Shown: piece by piece, positions 55,416 through 63,494 of the stretch
Numbering within the stretch: position 1 is the stretch's first letter
How the letters are laid out: the number at the start of each line of letters is the position of its first letter
NCBI RefSeq assembly: GCF_017942225.1
Contig: NZ_JAGKSD010000003.1
Location: 62,001-126,000, forward strand
From: Corynebacterium sp. Marseille-P3884
GTDB lineage: Bacteria; Actinomycetota; Actinomycetes; Mycobacteriales; Mycobacteriaceae
Length of the DNA stretch: 64,000 nucleotides
Direction: 5' to 3'
Translations under genes and position numbers: made by a program
The notes under the pieces: model-generated
Database searches by the model: none
What the model was told of the DNA's origin: nothing
The model's input: only the letters and a program-made list of their open reading frames with translations

Positions 55416-56394
55416 GGTTCGGGTTGCCGAATTTTGCATAGTTGACGAGCCAGGGGGTAAGGGGGCCGTCGAAAAGCGGAAATAGCTCGTCGCAATGCTT
55501 TGAGCCTCCGGTGAACCGGACGTGCCAGACCTCTCCGGGGGCGTTGTCGACTACTGCTTTGACCCAGCGGAGAATGATTTTGTTGGTCAGGCGTTTTCCA
55601 ATGATCGGCTGCTGGAATTCCTCGTCGTGAGAGGAAATGACCAGCGGGATGTCTGCCATTTCTTCGGGTTTCAGTGGGGTGGGGCCTAAAGCCATGTCTG
55701 TCGGGTAGCGGCGGCGCAAACGTTTGTAGGCGCGCTCGAGTGTGTCTGGTTTTGCCTTGTTGAGCCAGGTTCTGGTGGTGGGAATCCGAAGGGCGGATTT
55801 CCTCTGACGGAAATTCTTGTGGGGAAAGGCAGGGGACATGGCCACGGCCCGTCGAAAAGCTCCGCGGTAGTGGTCTTTCCTCATGAGCCACAACACGATG
55901 GCGGCACCGGCGGATTGGCCAGTGAGCGTGACATTGGTGGGGTCGCCGCCGAAAGCCTCGATATTTTGCTGGACCCACTCGAGACCGAGGTTGACGTCGT
56001 CGACCGCGCGGAAATGGTGGGGCTGGTCGTCGCGAAAAGGAACGAGGCCCGCAAGCTTCTTCCTGTAGCCGATGCGCACGAGAATGACGCCGTTCTCTGC
56101 CAAAGTTTTTCCCGGTGATGCGGCGTCTTCATGGTTGCCCATTTCGAAGCGGCCGCCGTGAATATGGACGACGACGGGAGCTTCCTTTGCGTGCTTCGGC
56201 GCGACGATGGTGAGGGCGATTTTTTCGGGGTCGGGCGATTGCGCGTCGATGAGTTCTCCCTTCGGCGCCATTTCTGCATCGTCGAAAGGAGCGGGGAAAT
56301 GCGCAAAAGGGATGGAGTGGAAATAGGAGATTTCGCCTCCGGATTTTCCAATCACAGTCCCGGCAGGGCACGTCACTTCAACGGGAGAGCTCAT
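55366..56394 (-). CDS. carboxylesterase (type B family)
   Basis: Alpha/beta hydrolase of 342 residues without signal peptide. It has the oxyanion loop HIHGGRFEMGN, the nucleophile GQSAGAA and the histidine in GGSKHCDELF. It is shorter than classical type-B esterases (about 500). The ATG at 56394 (MSSPVEV) is preferred to an upstream start that would cross the small-protein promoter region. The 3' end overlaps idi by 50 bp. Confidence 0.85.
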   Translation of the reverse strand: MSSPVEVTCPAGTVIGKSGGEISYFHSIPFAHFPAPFDDAEMAPKGELIDAQSPDPEKIALTIVAPKHAKEAPVVVHIHGGRFEMGNHEDAASPGKTLAENGVILVRIGYRKKLAGLVPFRDDQPHHFRAVDDVNLGLEWVQQNIEAFGGDPTNVTLTGQSAGAAIVLWLMRKDHYRGAFRRAVAMSPAFPHKNFRQRKSALRIPTTRTWLNKAKPDTLERAYKRLRRRYPTDMALGPTPLKPEEMADIPLVISSHDEEFQQPIIGKRLTNKIILRWVKAVVDNAPGEVWHVRFTGGSKHCDELFPLFDGPLTPWLVNYAKFGNPNLTEETALALPPATAKR

Positions 56395-56414
56395 GGAGCC
56401 TAAGCTTAAGCGAC

Positions 56415-56558
56415 ATGATCGAACTGACGCAGGCAAGTCCGTGGCTGCAGCTGCCCATTGTTTTGGTGTTTGCGCTGCCCATTGCTGTGCTCGTGGCCGC
56501 CGGTATCTTGAGGCTGGTGGACTGGCTGGCTGCCGTCATGAGTGGTGACGTAGAGTAG
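56415..56558 (+). CDS. small membrane protein (47 residues)
   Basis: A short frame starting ATG ATC GAA CTG and ending TAG at 56558. It has a polar start, one hydrophobic segment of about 22 residues (LPIVLVFALPIAVLVAAG) and a short amphipathic tail. No SD is clear (AGCGAC), so expression may start from a leaderless transcript. The next small gene begins 6 bp after the stop, suggesting a bicistronic unit. Confidence 0.6.
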   Translation: MIELTQASPWLQLPIVLVFALPIAVLVAAGILRLVDWLAAVMSGDVE

Positions 56559-56564
56559 GAAGCC

Positions 56565-56705
56565 ATGGCTAACCCCGAAGACCTGCGCAAAGAGGACATG
56601 AAACTGCCGAAGGCGCGCAGGAAGTATCCCCGCTCCCGCGTCACCCAAGCACTGTGGGTGCTCATCGCACTAGTGCTGGTGATGGGGATTATCGGGCTGT
56701 TCTAG
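56565..56705 (+). CDS. small membrane protein (46 residues)
   Basis: Starts at ATG 56565 with TAGGAAG as SD. Basic N-terminal half (LPKARRKYPRSRVTQALW), then one C-terminal hydrophobic helix (VLIALVLVMGIIGLF) that reaches the last residue: a tail-anchored topology with a positive cytoplasmic face. Its last 17 bp overlap the convergent malQ gene. Function unknown. Confidence 0.65.
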   Translation: MANPEDLRKEDMKLPKARRKYPRSRVTQALWVLIALVLVMGIIGLF

Positions 56706-58785
56706 CGCTAGCCGCGGCGACCTTGTGGAAGAGGTCGATGTCTTCCAGATTCTCGATGAGGACGGCATTGCCGTTTTTATCGCTCAACGGCACGCACCAG
56801 TTCTTGTACTGGTGGGAGTTCGTGCCCGGCTGATTCTGAATGCGGGTATCGCCGACCATATCCACGAGGTTGCTGCAGGTCAGCGCTGAATTGGTTCCGG
56901 CGATGAAGCGGGTCAGGGCAATCACCAAGTCATCGACGTCTCCTCGTTCGTCTCTTCCAAGTCCGTCGAAATCGGTGTCGGCGAGGGGAGTGTCGGCGAA
57001 GAATCCGTGTTCGCGGGCGGTGTTGAGCACGTGGGATTGCCAGGCGACATCGTGGGCGTCGAGCTCCTCGAGGGAGTCATCCACGAGCCCGAGCTGGTAG
57101 CGCAATTCGTTGTGGGCGCCCGAGAGGTAACCGGCAGTCGGCGGGAGATCGTGGGTGCCCACGGAGGAAAGCGCGAGATTGCGGTATTCCTGCGGGTTCA
57201 TGGGGCGCTGGCCGGTGGGGGAATGCTCGAACCAGATGACGGAGGTGCCCATCACGCCGCGGTCGCGCAGCTCCTCTTGGACCCACGGTTCGAAGGTGCC
57301 CAAGTCTTCGCCGACGACGACGGCGTTTGCGCGGTCCGCCTCGAGAGCCAGAATACCGAGCATGGCCTCGTGGTCGTAGTTCATGTAAGCGCCCTCGGCC
57401 GGGGTGCCCATGCGCGGGATCCAGAAGAGGCGGAACAGGCCCAGAATGTGGTCGACGCGGATGCCGCCGGAGTGGCGCAGGACTGTCTGGAGCAGTTCGC
57501 GCCAGGGAGTATATCCATTCTCTGCCAGCTTGAACGGGTTCCACGGTGGCTGGGACCAATCCTGTCCGTACTGGCTGTACGCGTCAGGCGGGGCGCCGAC
57601 GGAGGCGTCTTGGACGAGGACACTGCGCAAAGTATGAGCGTCTGATCCGCCGGGGTGAACACCCACTGCGAGGTCGGTCATGATTCCGATGGACATGCCA
57701 GCGTCGATAGCTGCCTGCTGCGCAGCTTTCCTTTGGTTGTCGGCGACGAACTGGAGCCACATGTAGAAGCGGGGCAGGTCGTCGGAGTCGATGTCGAGTT
57801 CCTGTTTGGAGCACCAGCGTGCGTAATCGAATAATCCGGTTCCCTCGAATTCGACGAATTCCTGGAATGCCTCGTGGTCCCCGGATTCTTCGAAAACATA
57901 GAAGAGCTCGTTGAGGGCGGCGAGTTTTGCATCGAAAATCGCGTTGCGCTCGATGAATGCGGGCGAGGTGTTGAGGGCCTTGAACTCGGCGGCCAACTCT
58001 TCGATGTCTTCGCGGGTGTCATCGTCGAGAAGCTCGTATTCGGGGACATCCTCGACCGAAATGTAGATGGGGTTGATGAAACGACGGGATGTGGGCAGGT
58101 ACGGGGAGTCCTCGATCGGGGGAAGGGGCTGGGCTGCGTGAACGGGGTTGATCAGCAGGAACTCGGCGCCGTTGCGGGCGAGGACTTCTGCGAGCTTTCC
58201 AAGATCGTGGAAGTCGCCGATGCCCCAGGAATGCTTCGAGCGCACCGAGTAGAGCTGCGCCATCACGCCGTATGCCGGGTCGTTGAGGAACTCGAGATTG
58301 CGGCGGATCATCTGGGGAGTGACCACGAGGGAGCACGTCTCGTCGATTCCATCTGATTTCAGGTGAATGGTGTGCCAGCCGGTCGGCAGGTCGCCGCGGG
58401 TGTGGAAGGTGGCTTCGCCCCAACCTTCAGTCGGCGGTGCCCAGTTCTCGTCCTGGTAAGCGGTGGATGTCGTTCCATCCTCCAGAGTGATGGTCACCTC
58501 CGCCGGCGCGCCCTCGGGAACGTGGACGTTGAAATAGGTCTCACGGCCCTCACGGGCGATGACCACTGGGGGTAGCGGGCGGGTGTCCCAATGGGTGCGC
58601 CACGCGTGGAGGGCTTCGGTGAGCTCTTCGGGCGCGGGGTCGTCGGAAAGCGGAACATCGAGTGCTTTGAGTAGGTGGACGAGGGACTCGCGCGGCGAAG
58701 CCACGATCTCGTTGTTCTGGCCTCGGTAGGTCAAACTGAAACCGTAGGCGGTTGCGAGTTGCTCGAGCAGTTCCGTATCAGCCAC
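56689..58785 (-). CDS. malQ: 4-alpha-glucanotransferase
   Basis: Transfers glucan chains between maltodextrins. GH77 enzyme of 698 residues with an N-terminal extension typical of actinobacterial MalQ. Motifs: WGIGDFHDLGKL, GGIRVDHILGLFR (nucleophile Asp), VVVGEDLGTFEP (acid Glu) and GTHDLPPTAGYL. It fits the alpha-glucan theme of treS and mak 7-10 kb away, though not in their operon. Confidence 0.96.
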   Translation of the reverse strand: MADTELLEQLATAYGFSLTYRGQNNEIVASPRESLVHLLKALDVPLSDDPAPEELTEALHAWRTHWDTRPLPPVVIAREGRETYFNVHVPEGAPAEVTITLEDGTTSTAYQDENWAPPTEGWGEATFHTRGDLPTGWHTIHLKSDGIDETCSLVVTPQMIRRNLEFLNDPAYGVMAQLYSVRSKHSWGIGDFHDLGKLAEVLARNGAEFLLINPVHAAQPLPPIEDSPYLPTSRRFINPIYISVEDVPEYELLDDDTREDIEELAAEFKALNTSPAFIERNAIFDAKLAALNELFYVFEESGDHEAFQEFVEFEGTGLFDYARWCSKQELDIDSDDLPRFYMWLQFVADNQRKAAQQAAIDAGMSIGIMTDLAVGVHPGGSDAHTLRSVLVQDASVGAPPDAYSQYGQDWSQPPWNPFKLAENGYTPWRELLQTVLRHSGGIRVDHILGLFRLFWIPRMGTPAEGAYMNYDHEAMLGILALEADRANAVVVGEDLGTFEPWVQEELRDRGVMGTSVIWFEHSPTGQRPMNPQEYRNLALSSVGTHDLPPTAGYLSGAHNELRYQLGLVDDSLEELDAHDVAWQSHVLNTAREHGFFADTPLADTDFDGLGRDERGDVDDLVIALTRFIAGTNSALTCSNLVDMVGDTRIQNQPGTNSHQYKNWCVPLSDKNGNAVLIENLEDIDLFHKVAAASARTAR

Positions 58786-58917
58786 AACACGTCATTGTGC
58801 CAAAGAATGACAGCTTCCACAGATTTCCTGGTCAAAAGTGTTGATGCTGGTGAGCGGTGACGCATGGGGCAGTAGTACGGTCAGTGTTAGATAGCCCACA
58901 CCGAGGGAGGTTTCACC

Positions 58918-60765
58918 GTGACTGCACAAGAATCCAAAGTCTTCACTAAGCCTGCTGAATTCACGCTGGCGCCGGGAGACAACTGTTTGACCATGATGCT
59001 CGCCCAATGCGAGAAGCATCCCGATCAGACCTTCTTCTCCCGCCCAGAGGGGCGCGACTGGGTGCAGGTGACCGGCGAGGAATTTGCCAAGCAGGTCCGC
59101 GCTGTCGCCAAAGGCATTGTCGCCAATGGGGTGGAGCAGGGCGACCGCGTCATCCTGATGGCGGATTCCAGCTACGAGTGGGCGCTGCTGGACTATGCCA
59201 TCTGGGCGGCGGGCGCGGCGAGCGTGCCGGTGTACCCGTCGTCGTCCGAGCACCAGGTGCAGTGGATTGCGGAGGATTCCGGCGCGAAGCTCGTGATCAC
59301 CGATAGCGAGCGGAACCGTCACCTGTACGACTACCTGATTCTGCGCGAGGACGGCACTCCGCGCCTCGAGGGATCTCCATCGCAGGTGCAGCGTTCGCTG
59401 TCTTTCGCGACGGGTGCTGTAGGCGCTTTGACCACGGACGGTCGCGAGGTTGAGGACTCTGTGATCGACGAGCGGATCGCGAATATCAAGCATGATGATT
59501 TGGCGTCGCTGGTGTACACCTCCGGCACGACTGGCCGCCCGAAGGGCTGCATCCTCACCCACCTGGTGTGGGCGTCGCAGGCGAATGCTCTGCTGACCAA
59601 CAAGATCGGCTACCTGATCAATGACAAAGACGCGACGCACTACATGACGATTCTTCCGCTGGCGCATGTTTTGGCGCGTTCGGTCGCTCTCGCGAGCGCT
59701 ATCGGCGGTGCGCACCAGGCGCATTGGTCGGATATGCGCACTTTGACCCTGGCGCTGCAGCGTTTCGAGCCGGAGATGCTGCTCGGCGTTCCGCGCGTGT
59801 TCGAGAAGGTGCGCGACGGTGCGTACAACAAGGCCGCGGAAGGTTCGGCATTCAAGGCGAAGACCTTCCTCGAGGCGGAAAAAGTCGCCATCGAGCACTC
59901 GAAAGCGATGGATTCGGGGGAGCGTCTTTCGCTGCGTTCTCGTGTGCGCCACAAGGTGTTTGATCGCCTCGTGTACAAGCAGTTGCGTGAGGCTGTTGGC
60001 GGCAAGGCGCAGCTCGCTATCTCGGGTGGTTCCGCGATTTCGACTGATTTGCTCCACTTCTTCCGCGGCATGGGCATTCCGATTTACGAAGGATATGGCC
60101 TCACTGAGACGGCAGCGGCTGCCTGCGTGAACTACCCGGGCGGTACGAAGATCGGCACCGTCGGCAAACCGAATAACGGCTACTCCGTCAAGATCAACGA
60201 GGACGGGGAAATCTGCTTCAAGGGCGACGGCGTGTTCAAGGGCTACTGGAACAACGAGGAAGCCACGAACGAAGCGCTTGTCGACGGCTGGTTTGTGACC
60301 GGCGACCTCGGCGAGATCGACGACGAGGGCTATGTGAAGATCACGGGCCGCAAGAAGGACCTAATCGTCACTGCCGGCGGCAAGAATGTCTCGCCTGGGC
60401 CGCTGGAAGACATCATGCGTTCCGATCCGTTGATCTCCCAGGCGGTCGTGGTGGGCGACGGTAGGCCGTTTGTCAGTCTCCTGGTGACCGTCGACGAGGA
60501 CGAGCTGCGCCGTTGGCAGGCGGATAACGGCCTGGGAGACCGTCCGCTGAAGGAACTGGTGAAGACGACCGAGCTGCGCGCAGCCGTCCAGAATGTGGTC
60601 AACGAGGCGAATAAGACCGTCAGCCACGCTGAGCAGATCAAGAAATTCCGCATTCTGACCCGCGACCTGAGCGAGGAAGAAGGCGAGATCACTCCGACGC
60701 TGAAGGTGAAGCGCAACGTGGTCATGGAGAACTTCGAGAAGCAGATCGAGCGCATGTACCGCTAA
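58918..60765 (+). CDS. long-chain acyl-CoA synthetase (FadD15-like), copy 1
   Basis: Activates fatty acids to acyl-CoA. The 615 residues include SLVYTSGTTGRPKGCILTH (about 198-216), GYGLTETAAAACVN, WFVTGDLGEIDDEGYVKITGR and KKDLIVTAGGKNVSPGPLED, the FadD15-type set. GTG start with GAGGGAGG. A 594-residue paralogue follows after 70 bp. The gene carries the C variant of the recurring word (GCTTGTCGACG, 60276-60286) at the codon position where the paralogue has the T variant. Confidence 0.94.
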   Translation: MTAQESKVFTKPAEFTLAPGDNCLTMMLAQCEKHPDQTFFSRPEGRDWVQVTGEEFAKQVRAVAKGIVANGVEQGDRVILMADSSYEWALLDYAIWAAGAASVPVYPSSSEHQVQWIAEDSGAKLVITDSERNRHLYDYLILREDGTPRLEGSPSQVQRSLSFATGAVGALTTDGREVEDSVIDERIANIKHDDLASLVYTSGTTGRPKGCILTHLVWASQANALLTNKIGYLINDKDATHYMTILPLAHVLARSVALASAIGGAHQAHWSDMRTLTLALQRFEPEMLLGVPRVFEKVRDGAYNKAAEGSAFKAKTFLEAEKVAIEHSKAMDSGERLSLRSRVRHKVFDRLVYKQLREAVGGKAQLAISGGSAISTDLLHFFRGMGIPIYEGYGLTETAAAACVNYPGGTKIGTVGKPNNGYSVKINEDGEICFKGDGVFKGYWNNEEATNEALVDGWFVTGDLGEIDDEGYVKITGRKKDLIVTAGGKNVSPGPLEDIMRSDPLISQAVVVGDGRPFVSLLVTVDEDELRRWQADNGLGDRPLKELVKTTELRAAVQNVVNEANKTVSHAEQIKKFRILTRDLSEEEGEITPTLKVKRNVVMENFEKQIERMYR

Positions 60766-60776
60766 AACGCCCACGA

Positions 60777-60834
60777 GCCTCCTTTGTGGCAAGTACTTTG
60801 TAGTCAGAAAGTAATTGCCGCAAAGGAGGCTTTT
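60777..60834 (+). terminator. very strong hairpin between the two acyl-CoA synthetase genes; 3' arm contains the SD of the second
   Basis: Two 23-nt arms (60777-60799 and 60808-60830) pair with one mismatch and one G-U around an 8-nt loop, followed by TTTTC. It is a classic terminator shape for copy 1. The 3' arm ends with CAAAGGAGGC, the only SD for the GTG at 60836, so read-through RNA would have that SD locked in the stem. Confidence 0.85.
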
Positions 60835-60835
60835 C

Positions 60836-62620
60836 GTGACCACATTCACTGTTCCTGCTGGATTTGAGGTTGCTCCCGACGAGAATTGCTACTCGGCACT
60901 GGTGGCTACTGCGGAGAAGAGTCCGGATATCGTGCTTTTCTCCCGGCCCGGTGAGCATGATTGGGTCGATGTGACGGCGGCGGAATTCGTCGCGCATGTG
61001 CGGAAGGTCGCCAAAGGTCTCATTGGTATTGGGGTGGAGAAAGGCGATCGAATCGCGCTGCTGTCGGGGGCGCGCTATGAATGGGCGGTCATCGATTTCG
61101 CCATCATGGCGGCCGGTGCCACAACGGTGGCGATCTACCCGACCAGTTCTCTCGACCAGGTGCAGTGGATCGTGGAGGATTCAGGCGCGATGCTCGCGAT
61201 CGGGGAAACGCACGAGCATGGCGTGAAATTCGAGCACCTCACCGAGACGGACTTGCAACAGATTCTCCTGTTCAACGAGGACGCGATTGGGTACTTGGAA
61301 CGCGCCGGGGAAGTGGTCGGCGATGAGGTTCTGGACGAGAGAATCAAGGGTATTTCTCATGACGACATCGCATCGCTGGTGTACACATCCGGGACGACGG
61401 GCAGGTCCAAAGGCTGCATCATCACCCACCTGAATTGGATCTTCCAAGTGCGTGGCCTGCAGCAGCACCCGATCGGAAAGATCGCAGGACCGGGGACGAA
61501 GATGGTCACGTATTTGCCGCTCGCGCACGTGATGGCGCGGTCGGTGCACCTGCTCGCGACGATTTCGGGCACGTTGCAGACTCACTGGTCGGATGTGAAG
61601 ACGATCGCGGCGGAATTCCAGCGCGCGCAGCCGGACGTGGTGTTGGGCGTTCCACGCGTGTACGAGAAGGCACGCAATGCCGCCTACGTGAAGGCATCGG
61701 ACGGCTCAGCGATCGGTGCACGGATCTTCAAAGAGGCCGAGAAGACTGCCATTGAGTTCTCGAAGGCGATGGAAAAACAGGGGCCGTCGATAAGCTTGAA
61801 GCTCAAGCAAAAGCTCTTTGACAAGCTCGTGTACTCGAAAATCCGCGCAGGTCTAGGCGGCAATGTGCAGTACGGAATATCGGGCGGGTCCGCGTTGGGC
61901 GTTCCGCTCGGGCATTTCTTCCGCGGGGCCGGGCTGCCCGTCTACGAAGGGTACGGGCTGACGGAGACTGCGTCGGCGGCCGCCGTGAATTTCGGGAAAG
62001 ACGCGAAGATCGGATCCGTGGGCAAGCCGATGTTCGGTTATTCCGCCAAGACGACCGAAGACGGGGAGATCTGCTTTTCGGGCGACGGGATTTTCGTCGG
62101 GTACTGGCAGAACGAGAAAGCAACAAAAGAAGCGCTTATCGACGGCTGGTTCCACACCGGCGATCTCGGTGAAATCGACGAGAATGGCTTCATCACCATC
62201 ACCGGCCGCAAGAAAGACATTCTGGTGACCTCGGGCGGAAAGAATGTCGCACCGCAGCCGCTCGAGGAAATGCTCCGACAGGACCCGCTGATTTCCCAGG
62301 CGGTCGTGGTGGGAGATGGAAAGCCGTTCATCGGCGTGCTGATCGCGCTCGATGAAGACGCGCTGGTGCGCTGGAAAGAGCAGCGCGGGCTGGATATGCC
62401 GACGTACAAATTGGCCAAGCTGCCTGAGCTGCGCGGTGAAGTGCAGGATGCGGTGAACCGAGTCAATGCTTCGGTCAGTCGGGCGGAACAGATCAAGAAA
62501 TTCCGGATTCTTCCCCGCGACCTCACCGAGGAGGACGGCGAGCTCACGGCCACGCTGAAAGTGAAGCGTCCAGTGGTGATGGACCACTTCGCGCACCAGA
62601 TGCGGAAGCTTTACGGGTAG
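60836..62620 (+). CDS. long-chain acyl-CoA synthetase (FadD15-like), copy 2
   Basis: Tandem paralogue of the preceding gene, 594 residues. It has SLVYTSGTTGRSKGCIITH (about 181), GYGLTETASAAAVN, WFHTGDLGEIDENGFITITGR and KKDILVTSGGKNVAPQPLEE. The start is the GTG at 60836, 6 bp after AAAGGAGG, rather than a TTG within the hairpin. Two CGTCGATAAGC words (61785 and 62134) lie in opposite orientation. Gene duplication followed by divergence is clear; different chain-length preference is a guess. Confidence 0.94.
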   Translation: MTTFTVPAGFEVAPDENCYSALVATAEKSPDIVLFSRPGEHDWVDVTAAEFVAHVRKVAKGLIGIGVEKGDRIALLSGARYEWAVIDFAIMAAGATTVAIYPTSSLDQVQWIVEDSGAMLAIGETHEHGVKFEHLTETDLQQILLFNEDAIGYLERAGEVVGDEVLDERIKGISHDDIASLVYTSGTTGRSKGCIITHLNWIFQVRGLQQHPIGKIAGPGTKMVTYLPLAHVMARSVHLLATISGTLQTHWSDVKTIAAEFQRAQPDVVLGVPRVYEKARNAAYVKASDGSAIGARIFKEAEKTAIEFSKAMEKQGPSISLKLKQKLFDKLVYSKIRAGLGGNVQYGISGGSALGVPLGHFFRGAGLPVYEGYGLTETASAAAVNFGKDAKIGSVGKPMFGYSAKTTEDGEICFSGDGIFVGYWQNEKATKEALIDGWFHTGDLGEIDENGFITITGRKKDILVTSGGKNVAPQPLEEMLRQDPLISQAVVVGDGKPFIGVLIALDEDALVRWKEQRGLDMPTYKLAKLPELRGEVQDAVNRVNASVSRAEQIKKFRILPRDLTEEDGELTATLKVKRPVVMDHFAHQMRKLYG

Positions 62621-62710
62621 GTCTCGGCGCGCCGTACAAAACGCTGTGAAGCTGTGGCCTAGAGTCAACGCTCGAACGCCATAATGTGACTCGAATTGAA
62701 GGGGGCCAGT

Positions 62711-63379
62711 GTGCACCGGACTGCCGCGACGCTGCGCCACCGCGAATTGACTCAAGAGGTCTACAACATCGGCGACGAGGTCGCGGAGTACATCGAGCAC
62801 ATCGCTGAGGCCATCGCGGATTACGACGGGGAGCTTACCGACGACTGTCTGGCCGAGTTCTCAGAGATCGTCGATGATGCTCGTACTGATGCTCGCCGCG
62901 TGGTCGGCGAGCTGATCGGTCTGCGCCAGGCGCTGGTTTCTGGCGTCAAAGCAGGGTCCATCTCTGCTGCGCTCCCGGCCAATGAGAGGCTGCCGGAGCC
63001 GGAGCCGCTCGACGCGGTCGGGCTGTTCGAGCTCTTTCCGTTGAGTTCGCCCTCCCCGGTGAAGGCGATGACGGAGGTGTGCACGCAAAGGACTGACCTG
63101 ATCGTGCAGCACCTCGAGGAAGTGGTCGACTACACCCTCGAGCAGACTGACATGGTGGCGCAGAACCTCGCTGCTGTTTCGTTGCCGCACCTGTATGCGC
63201 GGGTGGGCGAGCTGGTGGAGTCAGCCGTAGACGGCTGGCTCGATGCGGTGGCAGCTGAGCACCCCGGGTTCACCCGGGCGATGCGCGGGTCTAATCCGCC
63301 GAAGTTCTTGGAGGAGCGTGCCCGCGTGGATGCCATCGTGGCGAAGGTGGCGGCGAAGCGGTCGCGGCGCGGCGCTTAG
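62711..63379 (+). CDS. conserved helical protein of unknown function
   Basis: A 222-residue soluble, almost entirely alpha-helical, acidic protein. No catalytic motif; helices such as EVAEYIEHIAEAIADYDGEL and DLIVQHLEEVVDYTLEQTD suggest a helical bundle. The start is the GTG at 62711 after AAGGGGG; a TTG at 62696 would include that SD. It lies between the fadD pair and hemW on the same strand. Confidence 0.75.
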   Translation: MHRTAATLRHRELTQEVYNIGDEVAEYIEHIAEAIADYDGELTDDCLAEFSEIVDDARTDARRVVGELIGLRQALVSGVKAGSISAALPANERLPEPEPLDAVGLFELFPLSSPSPVKAMTEVCTQRTDLIVQHLEEVVDYTLEQTDMVAQNLAAVSLPHLYARVGELVESAVDGWLDAVAAEHPGFTRAMRGSNPPKFLEERARVDAIVAKVAAKRSRRGA

Positions 63380-63383
63380 GAGC

Positions 63384-63473
63384 GCTGGATTTAGAGCCTT
63401 TGCTTACCAAATCAACCAAATCTGAGCTGGGGTTTCTTTGGTTGAGGCGGCAAGAATGTGATCGAAATCCAGC
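63384..63473. repeat. nested inverted repeat upstream of hemW
   Basis: Outer arms GCTGGATTT (63384-63392) and AAATCCAGC (63465-63473); inner arms TCAACCAAA (63412-63420) and TTTGGTTGA (63437-63445), all perfect. It fills the gap between the helical-protein stop (63379) and the hemW ATG (63495). No U-run, so not a simple terminator. Confidence 0.65.
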
Positions 63474-63494
63474 ACTGGTTTTAGGGTTGGGTGC

